Shown: positions 1 through 9,328 of the stretch, piece after piece
How the letters are laid out: every line of letters begins with the position of its first letter
Numbering within the stretch: the first letter of the stretch is position 1
NCBI RefSeq assembly: GCF_018394335.1
Contig: NZ_CP074572.1
Span: forward strand, 682,001-746,000
DNA from: Shewanella dokdonensis
GTDB lineage: Bacteria > Pseudomonadota > Gammaproteobacteria > Enterobacterales > Shewanellaceae
DNA length: 64,000 nucleotides
Reading direction: 5' to 3'
Position numbers and translations under genes: made by a program
The notes under the pieces: generated by a model
Database searches by the model: none
The model's input: only the letters and a program-made list of their open reading frames with translations
Told to the model about the DNA's origin: nothing

Positions 1-1
1 T

Positions 2-2035
2 CGACTTCAACTACAAGAATCAATCCTTTATTATGGCTTTCCTGTATTCAAAGATTATGACAATATTTCTATAAAGTCTAAGTTTTGCATCCTATCAAAA
101 AAACACGGAATTATATTATTAGAAACTGCAACCAACAATAATATCAACGAAAAAGACCAGAATCTCAGCCAGCTATTTAATATTTTAGATTCCACTCTTA
201 AAAAGAGCAAAAAGCTCAGGGTTAAAAAAAGAGATATCGCGATTGGACTAGAAAGCTATATTTATACAAATGATAATAAATTCGATACTATCGACTTAGA
301 AAATGATTGTATAAATTCTCATGCTGAGTTATTAGAAACCATTTCTGACTTGGCGACTGATGCAATAAATGATGATTTATTTGATGAATGCCGCTCAATT
401 ATTGAGGGGGCAAAAGCACTTACGAAATATTCAAAAAGAACAAAACAATCTGATGACCCGACAACCAAATTAAATATTTTAATCGCCCTAGAAGAAGAAA
501 TTCAAAATTTTGATGAAGACCAGAGAAAGATAGCAATAAGTTTAATTAATGGCCCGCAGAGAATTAGAGGTTTAGCGGGCTCAGGAAAAACGGTTGTCCT
601 TGCTATGAAGGCTGCCCATATACACCTGCAGCATCCAGAAAAGAAAATATTATTTACTTTCTATACAAAAAGTCTTTACGGGTTAATAAGAGATTCCATT
701 TCAAACTTCTATAGACATTTTAGTGGCCACGAACCAAATTGGGATTATATAGACGTGTTACATTCATGGGGCGGAAGAACTATCGATGGAGTGTACTACA
801 ATGCATGCTCTGATAATTCAATATTACCCATGAGCTTTTCAGAGGCGAAAATTTCAAAGCCTAGCGATCCATTTAGTGCTGTATGCAAAAAAATAGAAAA
901 TAAAGAAATTAACCAAAAATACGATTATATTTTGATAGATGAAGCACAAGACTTACCTAATGAGTTTTTCCATATATGCTATAAATTAGCAATAGGCGAG
1001 TCTGGCGAGAGTAAAAATATAGTTTGGGCTTATGACGATCTTCAATCTATATTCAATGTTTATCAAAGAACCCCTACAGAGCTTTTTGGTAAAGATGAAA
1101 AAAATGAGCCAAAAGTCGATCTAGAAAAATTCAAATTGAATTTAAGGTTCAACCAAAGTAATGACCTTGTTTTATATAAATGTTACAGAAACCCTCTAGA
1201 GGTATTAGTAACAGCACATGCCCTTGGATTTGGAATATATTCTGACAAACCTGTTCAAATGTTAGAGAACAGAGAACATTGGGAAGATGTAGGTTACAGT
1301 GTTGAAGAGAACTTAGAATTAGAGGTTGGTAGTCAAACCATCATAAAAAGGGATGTTTCCAATAGTCCGCTATCAATTTACCAATATCAATCAAAAACAG
1401 ACATTATACAGTATGAAAAATTTGGAAACATAGATGATGAATGTAGATGGATTACAAATAATATTGAAAAACTAATTAACGAAGGAATAAAGCAACATGA
1501 TATTTTAGTTATTTGTTTAGATGATAGATATGCAAAAAGATATTTTTCAAGAATATCAACTAATTTAGCCTATAAATCTATAAGATCTAATAATTTATTA
1601 ATTTCAAGCTCTGCTGCACCTCCATTTTTATTAGATGAAATGGTAACACTTTCAACTGTTCATAGAGCTAAAGGTAACGAAGCTGCGGTGGTGTTTTGTG
1701 CAGGTATAGATGCTTTATATTTTCAAAGAAATATTCGTAGTGGAAGAAATAAAATATTTACAGCATTTACAAGAACTAAAGCTTGGCTCAAAGTGTCTGG
1801 AGTAGGTAACGCCGCCCAATTTTTCTTCGATGAAATTGAAACGAGTTTACACAATTCACCTAGTCTAATATTCAATGTACCGGATAAAAAAGAAATAGAA
1901 ACGATTCAGAGAGATCTGAATAGTAAACCACAAGAATTGAGAAAGTTGCAAAAGCTATATAACGACCTACTTGAGAAAGGTTTTACCGAAGAAGAAATTC
2001 AAATGGAGTTAGATTTAACAAAGGGAGAGTTTTGA
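2..2035 (+). CDS. Superfamily I (UvrD-like) helicase, 5' end outside window
   Basis: The frame is open from the first bases of the window, so the gene starts upstream; about 677 residues are visible. A Walker A motif (GLAGSGKT, about residue 195) and a Walker B/DEAQD motif (ILIDEAQDLP) mark a superfamily I helicase. Near the C-terminus come STVHRAKGNEA and a FTAFTRTK stretch, typical of the UvrD_C_2 region (motifs V and VI). The first 60 or so residues (YYGFPVF, then ILSKKHGIILLE) resemble the hydrophobic core of a nuclease-related (NERD-like) domain, but this is weak. The gene is very AT-rich compared with the chromosome to the right. It ends 1 bp before the TTG start of the next gene, so the two are probably co-transcribed. 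Helicases of this kind are common in anti-phage islands; the exact role is not known. Confidence 0.85.
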   Translation, partial: RLQLQESILYYGFPVFKDYDNISIKSKFCILSKKHGIILLETATNNNINEKDQNLSQLFNILDSTLKKSKKLRVKKRDIAIGLESYIYTNDNKFDTIDLENDCINSHAELLETISDLATDAINDDLFDECRSIIEGAKALTKYSKRTKQSDDPTTKLNILIALEEEIQNFDEDQRKIAISLINGPQRIRGLAGSGKTVVLAMKAAHIHLQHPEKKILFTFYTKSLYGLIRDSISNFYRHFSGHEPNWDYIDVLHSWGGRTIDGVYYNACSDNSILPMSFSEAKISKPSDPFSAVCKKIENKEINQKYDYILIDEAQDLPNEFFHICYKLAIGESGESKNIVWAYDDLQSIFNVYQRTPTELFGKDEKNEPKVDLEKFKLNLRFNQSNDLVLYKCYRNPLEVLVTAHALGFGIYSDKPVQMLENREHWEDVGYSVEENLELEVGSQTIIKRDVSNSPLSIYQYQSKTDIIQYEKFGNIDDECRWITNNIEKLINEGIKQHDILVICLDDRYAKRYFSRISTNLAYKSIRSNNLLISSSAAPPFLLDEMVTLSTVHRAKGNEAAVVFCAGIDALYFQRNIRSGRNKIFTAFTRTKAWLKVSGVGNAAQFFFDEIETSLHNSPSLIFNVPDKKEIETIQRDLNSKPQELRKLQKLYNDLLEKGFTEEEIQMELDLTKGEF

Positions 2036-2036
2036 T

Positions 2037-2730
2037 TTGTTAGCTAAATTTAATCAAAATATCATGAAATGTATAACACTGGCTAATGAGCGTAATATAC
2101 TTGCCCAAGCAGGTTCAACTACATCTCTAAAATCATCTCCAAGATTTTTAGCAACATCTAGAGAAGCTACGTCATACAGGCAGTTATATGATGCAGGATT
2201 AGAAACTCAGAATTTTAATTTAATGTTATACGATCAATCTTTTTTTCAATTTGCAATTGTGAGTTCCGAAGAAAACTTATCAGTAAGGTTAGCCTATTAC
2301 CCAAATCCTTACATATTCATAGAGCACATAAATGAAAAAAATGATGCTCTTTCATTATTAGATATTGGAGAGCTTACTCATGAAGAATATGAACAGTTAA
2401 TATCAGAAAGTACATGTTATTCCGAAATACCTATTATTAGATATGATCTATCAACAGAACAATATTGTGAAAATTACCATCCTACAGCCCACTTTCACAT
2501 TGGCTTTAATTCAGAAAGTCGCTGGCCAGTCAGAAGAGTACTTTCTCCTTTAGCATTTTTTCTAAACATAATTAAGAACTATTACATAGATATCTGGATT
2601 AAAGCTGAAGTTAGTAAAACCCCTTTGAAAACGAATTAGAAACCATTTACAAAAAGAAGTTTTAGATTGTTTAATTTTAGATGAAGAATATTTCAAACCA
2701 ACTGATGAGCAGAGACTTTACTTCACCTAA
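2037..2730 (+). CDS. DUF2290-like protein, frame shifted twice near its 3' end
   Basis: The TTG at 2037 is chosen because a strong ribosome site (GGGAGAG) lies 8 bases upstream; the first ATG is at 2064. The uninterrupted part is 200 aa. A run YHPTAHFHIGF followed by WPVRRVLSPLAFF, and an earlier RLAYYPNPY, fit my recollection of the DUF2290 family (HP.sHltlG, then RIPv..plTP), which often occurs beside helicases or nucleases in defence islands. The function is unknown. The reading frame stops at 2639, but one extra C in the C4 run at 2620-2623 and one extra A in the A5 run at 2651-2655 give a natural tail (PFENELETIYK, KEVLDCLILDEEYF) ending at 2730. This points to sequencing indels, although real decay is possible. 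The family call is moderate. Confidence 0.55.
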
Positions 2731-2836
2731 AATTAAAAATAAACATCAAAATATATTGCCACCTTTTAATAAAGCCAAAGAGTTGAAGGCAAAATATTAA
2801 AAAACCACACAACCACAATGATAGATAGAATAAAAT

Positions 2837-3471
2837 ATGAATTTAGGAACACAAAAAATATCAAATATATTAAAATCTTTTATATCAGGAATGATATTAA
2901 CATTTTTCACAAGAAGAACATTAAAAGAACATTTAAAAACTCTTTTATTTATTTTAACTGCTTCATTTATATTTGTATTTTGCATTTCACTTACGTACCA
3001 CTACAAACTAGAGAATAGTGATGGCATAATTTTAAAGATAGAAAACTACCTTTTTGATAAATTACTAGGATATTTATCAATAGAAAAATTTTTATTTATA
3101 ATATCAACAATAGCGATATCATTTTTTGCTTTTTTTGTCGTGACTGGCTAGTTAAAAACCAAAAAGCTAGGACAAAAATATCAAGCGAAATTTTGACAGA
3201 AGAACTTGAAAGAAACTCAAAAGCCGTCATAACAACTTTGACAAACTTTTTAAGCACCATTTTAAAAATATTTATGTGCCTGACATTATCTTTTTATATT
3301 TTTTCAAAAATAGGAAGTAGCAGACTAATAGAAGAAACTCACATTTCTAATTTCCAACACACTCTTTTATATACTTTCTCATTTTTCTTGCTTGATGTTA
3401 TTTTATTTTTACTTCAAAAATACCTTTTAACAAAAATAGATAGTGATTTAAACAGGGTAAATGTTAGTTAA
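2837..3471 (+). CDS. Small four-helix membrane protein of unknown function (one frameshift)
   Basis: Two consecutive frames encode hydrophobic segments: two in the first part (LLFILTASFIFVFCISL and FLFIISTIAISFFAFF) and two in the second (ILKIFMCLTLSFYIF and FSFFLLDVILFLL). Adding one T to the T7 run at 3130-3136 joins them through CRDWLVKNQKART into one protein of about 211 aa with four predicted membrane helices and a polar central loop. I do not recognise the family. There is no obvious ribosome site before ATG 2837, so the start is uncertain. It shares the AT-rich composition and strand of the helicase and the DUF2290-like gene and may be a third member of that module. Its end overlaps the integrase on the opposite strand. 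Confidence 0.5.
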
Positions 3472-4766
3472 TTTTTCAAAAAGCTCAACCCTTTCACATT
3501 TAGAGAGCAGATTAACTTCTCTAACTAACCTATCGACCTTCGACTCATGCTGCGCAGCACCCAACAGTTGCGCAGTAGTGATACCTAACTCATGCCTCAC
3601 CTGCTCAATATCCAAGTGGGCATATGTACTGGCAGTAATGCTGATATCGCTGTGGCCTAACAGCTTACTGGTGGTTTGAATGTTGCCGCCGCGCATCACG
3701 CTCCAACTGGCGATAGTGCGGCGAAGATCATGGATGGTGACACTCTCACCTCTCCCCTCGCCGCGTAAGCCCGCCTTTTCGGTAATGCGATGCCAGAAGC
3801 TCCGTTCGCCTGAGCGTTCGGTGACATGGCCGACTTTGGTAAGTAAAGAGGGGAAGACATATTTCTGCCCTGCTTCAGCATTGGCACTGCGGCGCTGGAG
3901 AATTTCCATTGCTTCTTTAGTGAGTGGCACAGCATGCGCTTTTTGGCTTTCATCTTCGATGTGGGGATCAACCAGATGCCACGCTGATGATCGATCTCGC
4001 GCCATTCCATGCTAAGCACACAGCTTTTACGTTGCCCGGTGAGCAACAGCATCATCACGATATCGCGGTGAATTTCGGGTTCATCTTCCAAGGCGGCAAG
4101 TAAGCGCCGCACTTCATCTTGATTGAGTATGCGCTCGCGTTTGGTTTCGGTGAGCTTTTTGATATGGGTAAACGGATTGTGGCTTTGCCCTGCATACATC
4201 GACTTGAGCAAGGTAAGACATTTATTGCGCACCGCTGCCGAGCTTTTTACCAACACCTTTTTGAGTAGGTTTTCTGCCGAGCTAACATCTATGGCCGTAA
4301 CCTGTAAGCGGCCTATTGGCGCTTTTAGATGGTTTGCCCATGTTGAGCGGGCATCTTGCAGCGACTTAATGCGGCGTTCGCCAATCTTAATCTTGATTTG
4401 AAATTCGGCTTCCCATGCATCAAACAGTTGTTGCACAGTCATGGCAAGCGCGGCTTGCCGCTCTAGTTCCTCTTTTGCAAGGCGCTTAGCTTCATTGGGG
4501 TTTTCACCTTGCGAAAACTGGTAAGCAATCTGCTTCGCCATACGCCGCGCGTTCTCAATAGTCACATTAGGAAACTCGCCAATCGTGACGGATGTGTCTC
4601 CCTAAGTGTTTACGGCGAAAACGAAAAACCTTTTTCCTGACGGCATAACCTCTAAAATCAGACCGTTAACTGATTCTCTATGGCCTAAATCAGCAATTCG
4701 ATAACGTTTTTGGTCGATTTTTAGCTGTTCGAAACAACGTTTTGTGAAGCTATTTTCAGTTATCAT
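3448..4766 (-). CDS. Tyrosine-family phage/island integrase, interrupted
   Basis: A P4/prophage-type tyrosine recombinase. From its start at 4766 the reverse strand encodes a DUF4102-like N-terminal arm (KRYRIADLG...GLILEVMPSGKRFFVF), then TSVTIGEFPNVTIENARRMA, a core-binding domain, and the catalytic domain with TGQRKSC (first Arg), HDLRRTIAS (His-x-x-Arg) and LGHSDISITASTYAH (His and nucleophile Tyr). Two defects are visible. An in-frame TAG lies between the arm and the core-binding domain near 4600. A shift at the T5 run 3940-3944 (A5 on the coding strand) is cured by one base (SKMKAKKAHAVPLTKE). The gene marks the right edge of the AT-rich island and points toward it. Whether the enzyme is active depends on whether these defects are real. 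Confidence 0.85.
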
Positions 4767-4786
4767 AATAACTTAACCCCAAATTC

Positions 4787-4881
4787 TGTGCCGCCTATGT
4801 GCCGCCTTAGGGGTTAATTTAGCATAAATTTGGTTAAAATACAGACAAGTCAATTTTGACTATCTATATGAAAAATATAGA
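4787..4881. other. Direct repeats and a palindrome beside the integrase start
   Basis: The 10-mer TGTGCCGCCT occurs at 4787-4796 and 4798-4807. About 60 bases further on, TCTATAT (4863-4869) and ATATAGA (4875-4881) form a short palindrome flanked by two copies of an AGT..AATTTTG-like segment. Integrase arm- and core-binding sites normally lie just upstream of the integrase start, so this is a reasonable place for the island attachment site. The opposite attachment site is not in the window, so the exact att core cannot be defined. Confidence 0.3.
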
Positions 4882-4984
4882 TTAGTTAATTTTGGTTAAG
4901 GCGGGTTAAACTTCAGGTTATCTCCTGTGGGGAGACCAGTCAGCAATGCCACAATGTAATAGACGTACCAATAAAGGCTAATAA

Positions 4985-6313
4985 ATGACTGAACTATTCC
5001 AAGCTAACTTCAATATCATAAAGCAGCGTTGGCCAGAGGCTGCGGAAATTCTTCAACACCAACAGATTGAGAATATTGACGCAGCCTTGGTTAGTGGTGC
5101 CAACCAAACTATCAGCGTAAATGGCATTCAATTAAGTAGCCGCCATAATCGATTAGCAGAAACACAGCTGTTTCTCAGCACTTTACCGGCATCAGCAACC
5201 CAGGCCACTATGTACGGTTTTGGTATGGGAGACGTACCGTATATTGCGTTAGATGAAGCCAGATTGAGCAAGCTTACGATCTGTATTCTTAATCCGGCGA
5301 TTTTTGCCCTGGTCTTAAGCTACACCGACCATACCCCATGGCTGCAACATCCAGGCGTAGAACTGGACTTACAGCCTTCGCAGATGCAGCTAAAGACACC
5401 TTATATTGCCATAACACCGGATTTGGAATTGGTGTCAGATGACAATGCTAGGCTGCGGGATTTGTTACAGTACGAACTCAACCGAGAACATGCTAATCGC
5501 AGACATAGAGCAGATGACCCCGCCATCATCGAGCGTTTTGAGGCCAATAAAGAAGCTTTCGAGCAAGATCCAGATGTCATGGCGTTAACGTCACGCTTTA
5601 CTCAAGACAAAGCTATTGTCATCGCTTCTGGACCATCTTTAGAAGAACATTATGAAAAACTGGCTGAGATCAGCATTCGCTCACAACATCCCATTATTGT
5701 AGCGGTAGACACCGCGCTACACGGACTGCTACACCACGGGATAAAACCTGATATTGTAGTCGCTATCGACGGTCTTATATCGGAATACCATCTGCCGTTA
5801 CAACAGACGGCAGGTATTAGCCTCGTCTACCAACCGAGGTTAAGGCCAGAAATTATCCAGCAATGGCAAGGCCCCCGATATAACGCATTGGGTCATAGTC
5901 ATCTCTATGATAAACAAGCAGAAAAATACCCTGAAAAAACCAGGCTTTACACCAATGGCAGTGTACTGCACCCAGCAGTAGATCTTGCAATTAAACTGGG
6001 ATGTAAGGAAATAACCTTATGTGGTGCAGATTTTTGTTTTTGCAATAATAAATCACATGCTTTCTGGCAAGATTTTGCGGCTACATCCAGCGATGAACAG
6101 ACTAAAGCCTGGGCAACTAATCTACAAAAATCAGTTAATGAAAGCGGTCACTGGGTCGTCAATGGTGTTGGTGAAAAAGTGGCAACATCACTCAACCTAT
6201 GCGCCTATCTGCGAAACCTTGAAAACTATATTTCAAAAGTGAGCCACGTTAAATTTTACCGTTCCAGCCTCGCTGGTGCCGATATTCTTGGCACTCAATT
6301 CAAGGAGCTCTGA
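4985..6313 (+). CDS. Motility-associated factor (Maf) glycosyltransferase, first copy
   Basis: A 442-aa protein of the Maf/DUF115 (MAF_flag10, MptE-like) family. It carries the diagnostic AIVIASGPSLEEHYEKL segment, the VAVDTALHGLLHHGIKPDIVVAIDG stretch that follows it in the family, and a C-terminal CGADFCF motif. Maf proteins are thought to transfer CMP-activated nonulosonic acids (pseudaminic or legionaminic type) to Ser/Thr of flagellin in the cytoplasm. It opens the modification cluster, and its stop codon overlaps the start of the next small gene by one base (TGATG), indicating translational coupling. It is shorter than the second Maf at 19.9 kb and lacks that protein's long C-terminal repeats. 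No strong promoter match was found in the 218 bases upstream. Confidence 0.88.
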   Translation: MTELFQANFNIIKQRWPEAAEILQHQQIENIDAALVSGANQTISVNGIQLSSRHNRLAETQLFLSTLPASATQATMYGFGMGDVPYIALDEARLSKLTICILNPAIFALVLSYTDHTPWLQHPGVELDLQPSQMQLKTPYIAITPDLELVSDDNARLRDLLQYELNREHANRRHRADDPAIIERFEANKEAFEQDPDVMALTSRFTQDKAIVIASGPSLEEHYEKLAEISIRSQHPIIVAVDTALHGLLHHGIKPDIVVAIDGLISEYHLPLQQTAGISLVYQPRLRPEIIQQWQGPRYNALGHSHLYDKQAEKYPEKTRLYTNGSVLHPAVDLAIKLGCKEITLCGADFCFCNNKSHAFWQDFAATSSDEQTKAWATNLQKSVNESGHWVVNGVGEKVATSLNLCAYLRNLENYISKVSHVKFYRSSLAGADILGTQFKEL

Positions 6314-6558
6314 TGTCAGATATTTGCCAATTATTTATTGAAACGGCCAACACTTTCCGTATTGGTCAGGAAGTAAAAGCATCTGAAATGTTTGGTAAAT
6401 GCATTGACCAATTACAGCTCGCGCTACAGAAACCGTCGTTAGCCAAGCAGCTAATGCCATTGATGCCGATGCTATTAAATGCTCAGGAAAACAGAGACTG
6501 GTTGGGGTTAGCAGACACCATTGAATATGAGGTTCTGCCAATATTTTCAAAGGTGTAA
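6313..6558 (+). CDS. Small helical protein coupled to Maf
   Basis: An 81-aa, probably all-helical protein with no signal peptide or membrane segment. Its ATG shares one base with the stop of the Maf gene, and a ribosome site (CAAGGAGCTC) lies within the end of that gene. Residues such as IETANTFRIGQEVKASEMFGKC and a later NAQENRDWLGLADTIEYEVLP resemble small accessory proteins seen next to flagellin modification genes in Shewanella and Vibrio relatives, but I cannot name a family. Tight coupling suggests a stoichiometric partner of Maf. The function is unknown. Confidence 0.75.
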   Translation: MSDICQLFIETANTFRIGQEVKASEMFGKCIDQLQLALQKPSLAKQLMPLMPMLLNAQENRDWLGLADTIEYEVLPIFSKV

Positions 6559-6630
6559 ACTAACAAACTATCAGGAATTGTATCGCCGTGCCGATAACAA
6601 GGCTGTAGCAATTTTAAGGATACCAGCGTC

Positions 6631-7497
6631 ATGAGTCAGCCCCATTTTATCGCCGAAGTTTCCAGCAATCACCACCGTGATTTGGCGCGTTGTATTGAAT
6701 TTATCAAAGCGGCGGCCGATATCGGGTGCGATTCGGTGAAATTTCAATTGTTTAAAATCGATGAACTTTTTGCTCCGGAAATTCTCAGTAGAAGTGAAAT
6801 GCACCGCAAACGCAAAGAGTGGGAACTACCGGTTTCCTTTCTACCTGAGCTGAAACAAGCCTGTGATCAGTACCAAATCCAATTTTCTTGCACACCATTT
6901 TATCTGCAAGCAGTTGCCGAGCTAAAACCTTACGTAGACTTTTATAAAATCGCTTCATACGAACTGTTATGGGATGAACTGCTAATTACCTGTGCAGCAA
7001 CCGGATTACCGGTAGTTATTTCTACAGGCATGGCCACGATTGATGAGATAGACCACGCTGTTATGGTACTGAAAAATGCAGGATGTAACGACATTACGCT
7101 ACTACATTGCGTGTCAGCTTATCCAACACCAGAGAACGAGTGCAACTTGGCAGTACTGGGAACGTTCCGCGAACGTTACAAGGTCAAGGTTGGTTGGTCG
7201 GATCATTCGGTATCGAGCGCTGTCATTAACCGGGCCGTACATCACTGGCAAGCAGATTGCATTGAATTCCATATAGATTTAGATAAAACCGGAGCAGAAT
7301 ACGCAGCCGGACACTGTTGGTTACCACAACAGATGGCACCCGTTATTGCCGCAGCCAAACGTAGCACCATCATCGACGGCTCGGGTAATAAACAATTTGT
7401 ACCCAGCGAAGCCGATGATCGTGACTGGCGCGCCGATCCTAGCGATGGTTTAAGACCTATGAGAACCATCAGAAATGACTTTAATCCAAACAAGTAA
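6631..7497 (+). CDS. NeuB/PseI-family nonulosonic acid synthase without SAF domain
   Basis: A 288-aa TIM-barrel enzyme of the NeuB/SpsE family. It carries FIAEVSSNHHRDL at the N-terminus, DSVKFQLFK, FSCTPFYLQ, YKIASYEL, VVISTGMATIDEI, LLHCVSAYPTPENECNL and GWSDHSVSS. These enzymes condense phosphoenolpyruvate with a hexosamine-type sugar to make a nine-carbon acid, so this is probably the PseI-type step of the pathway begun by PseB and PseC. Family members are usually about 340-350 aa, with a C-terminal antifreeze-like SAF domain that closes the active site of the partner subunit. Here the protein ends at RTIRNDFNPNK and the SAF domain is absent. The frame is intact. The start ATG 6631 follows AAGGAT at 6615-6620, at a suitable distance. 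Confidence 0.85.
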   Translation: MSQPHFIAEVSSNHHRDLARCIEFIKAAADIGCDSVKFQLFKIDELFAPEILSRSEMHRKRKEWELPVSFLPELKQACDQYQIQFSCTPFYLQAVAELKPYVDFYKIASYELLWDELLITCAATGLPVVISTGMATIDEIDHAVMVLKNAGCNDITLLHCVSAYPTPENECNLAVLGTFRERYKVKVGWSDHSVSSAVINRAVHHWQADCIEFHIDLDKTGAEYAAGHCWLPQQMAPVIAAAKRSTIIDGSGNKQFVPSEADDRDWRADPSDGLRPMRTIRNDFNPNK

Positions 7498-7530
7498 ACG
7501 AAATTTTATCGTTAATTAAGAGCTAGTATT

Positions 7531-8372
7531 ATGGTAATAAACACTCAGAGCATCGCATCCAAGATACGCAAAGATATTATTTGGTCCATCTATCATGCTC
7601 GCTCAGGTCATCCTGGTGGCTCTTTATCGTGTGTAGACATTGTCACAGTGCTCTTCCACCAGCAAATGTCTGGGCCATCACTATCAGAATCTGTAGAAAA
7701 AGATGATGTTTTTATTATGTCAAAAGGTCACGCGGCACCTACGCTCTATGCTGCGGCAGCAAGTAAAAATATACTGTCACATGAATCACTTAAGACACTA
7801 CGTAAAATTAATTCTCCTCTGCAAGGGCACCCTGATGTAGCACAAACACCATGGGTACACGTGAGTACTGGCTCGTTAGGTCAAGGTGTATCCGTTGCCA
7901 CAGGAATAGCCAAAGGGTTCAAACTTAAAAGAGTCAACAACAAGTATATGCGCTGCTTGGAGATGGTGAATTGCAGGAAGGACAAGTTTGGGAAGCCGCA
8001 ATGTTTGCCGCACAGCATAAGCTCGATAACCTCACCATTATTATTGATTACAACAAACTCCAAAGTGATGCGCGCAATAGTGAGATATGTGGACTTGAAC
8101 CTTTACTTGATAGGTGGATTGCGTTTGGGTGCGACGTATTAGAAGTCGATGGGCATGATCATTCAGCGCTTAAACAAGCCTTTGAAGTTAAACATACCAA
8201 TAAACCTAAGGTCATTATTGCTCACACGATTAAGGGAAAAGGGGTCGATTTTATGGAGGATAAGCCTCTATGGCATGGCAGTGTAACACTCTCAACAGAA
8301 CAATATAACGATGCAATGCGTGCTCTTGGCTGCACAGATGCGGAATTGGAGGCCTACCATAATGTCAAATAA
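7531..8372 (+). CDS. Transketolase-like protein, N-terminal (TPP-binding) subunit; one frameshift
   Basis: This encodes the pyrophosphate-binding half of a transketolase: HARSGHPGGSLS, MSKGHAAPTLYA and TGSLGQGVSVATG, then the TPP motif GDGELQEGQVWEAAM and DYNKLQSDA. Frame continuity is lost near 7943. One additional base after AACAACAAG gives NNKVYALLGDGELQEG and rejoins the frame that ends at 8372. About 280 aa is normal for split transketolases. The last 11 bases overlap the C-terminal subunit gene. Pairs like this inside sugar clusters probably rearrange a keto-sugar or make an unusual acyl or sugar precursor; here the product is most likely a decoration of the flagellin glycan. This is inferred from context. 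Confidence 0.85.
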
Positions 8373-9328
8373 TCCTAGTTTAGTCGGACAGCAAGTAAAC
8401 TCATTACGGGAAGCATTCGGCATTGCATTAACAGAACTTGCTAACACAGATGACAAAATTTTAGTTATGGATGCTGATGTTGCTGGCGGCACCGGTACAC
8501 ACCATTTTAGAAGCGCTTATCCAGAACGTTTTATTCAATGCGGTATAGCCGAACAAAATATGATTAGCGCCGCGGCAGGATTGGCTATTACGGGATTCAA
8601 ACCCTTCGTTACAACTTTTGCGACATTTATGCTTAGAGGGATTGAACAAATACGGTTATCAGTAGCATATTCAAAAAAATGTGAAATTCGTTGCTAGCCA
8701 TCCAGGGTTAGATGTTGGCCCAGATGGCGCATCAGCACAGTGTATTGAAGATATGGCCTGTATGAGAGCCATTCCTTCGATGGTTGTACTCTCTCCAGCA
8801 GATGCTTATGAAATCACGGCAGCTACCAAAGTACTAGCAAACTACAACGGCCCAGCTTACATGAGAAGTGGTCGCAGCCCTTGTCCAAACGTATTTGCTG
8901 AAGAACCCCACTTTGAAATAGGTAAAGGTTACGTACTACATGAGGGTTGTGATATCACCATTATCAGTTGTGGAGTGATGACACACAGGGCACTATCGGC
9001 AGCAAAGGCATTAGAGAGGAAAGTAAGTGTGAGAGTATTACACATGCCTTCAATCAAACCGATAGATCGCGAAAAAATTATTGATGCTTGTCAGGAAACC
9101 AAAGCCATTATCACATGCGAGGATCACTCCATTATTGGAGGGTTGGGCTCAGCCGTTGCTGAAGTCATCGCAGAGAGTGCAACTGCTACTCCGTTGTACC
9201 GCATGGGCCTACAAGACGTTATTGGTCGTTCTGGCGAACCGGATGAATTAGCAACCTTTTATGGACTGAATACTGAAAGTATTGTCCAAAAGGTCATTGC
9301 CATTAATAAGGAAACAAACCATGACTAG
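8362..9328 (+). CDS. Transketolase-like protein, C-terminal subunit; one frameshift
   Basis: The start ATG 8362 lies inside the end of the N-terminal subunit gene. The protein has the pyrimidine-binding domain (ILVMDADVAGGTGTHHF, RFIQCGIAEQNMISAAAGLA, FVTTFATFMLRGIEQIR) and the C-terminal transketolase domain (GCDITIISCGVMTHRAL, ITCEDHSIIGGLGSAVAEV). The Glu in GIAEQNM is the family's catalytic acid. The frame breaks at the A7 run 8673-8679. Removing one A restores YSKNVKFVASHPGLDVGPDGAS, which makes this the one shift in the window best explained by an inserted base. Its stop overlaps the start of the SDR gene by 8 bases. Together with its partner it should form one TPP-dependent enzyme. Confidence 0.85.

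Noticed and set aside
2..2730. Gabija-type defence system
   Set aside because: Gabija also has a UvrD-like helicase, but its partner is an OLD-type ATPase/nuclease (GajA), which is not seen; the neighbour here is DUF2290-like.
2818..3018. 66-aa plus-strand frame starting at ATG 2818
   Set aside because: It overlaps the membrane protein in another frame, is very rich in Ile/Lys/Asn as expected of AT-rich non-coding reading, and lacks a ribosome site.
7531..9328. A single full-length transketolase broken in two
   Set aside because: The N- and C-terminal halves overlap by 11 bases with a separate ATG, the arrangement of known split transketolases; only the extra shifts inside each half look artificial.
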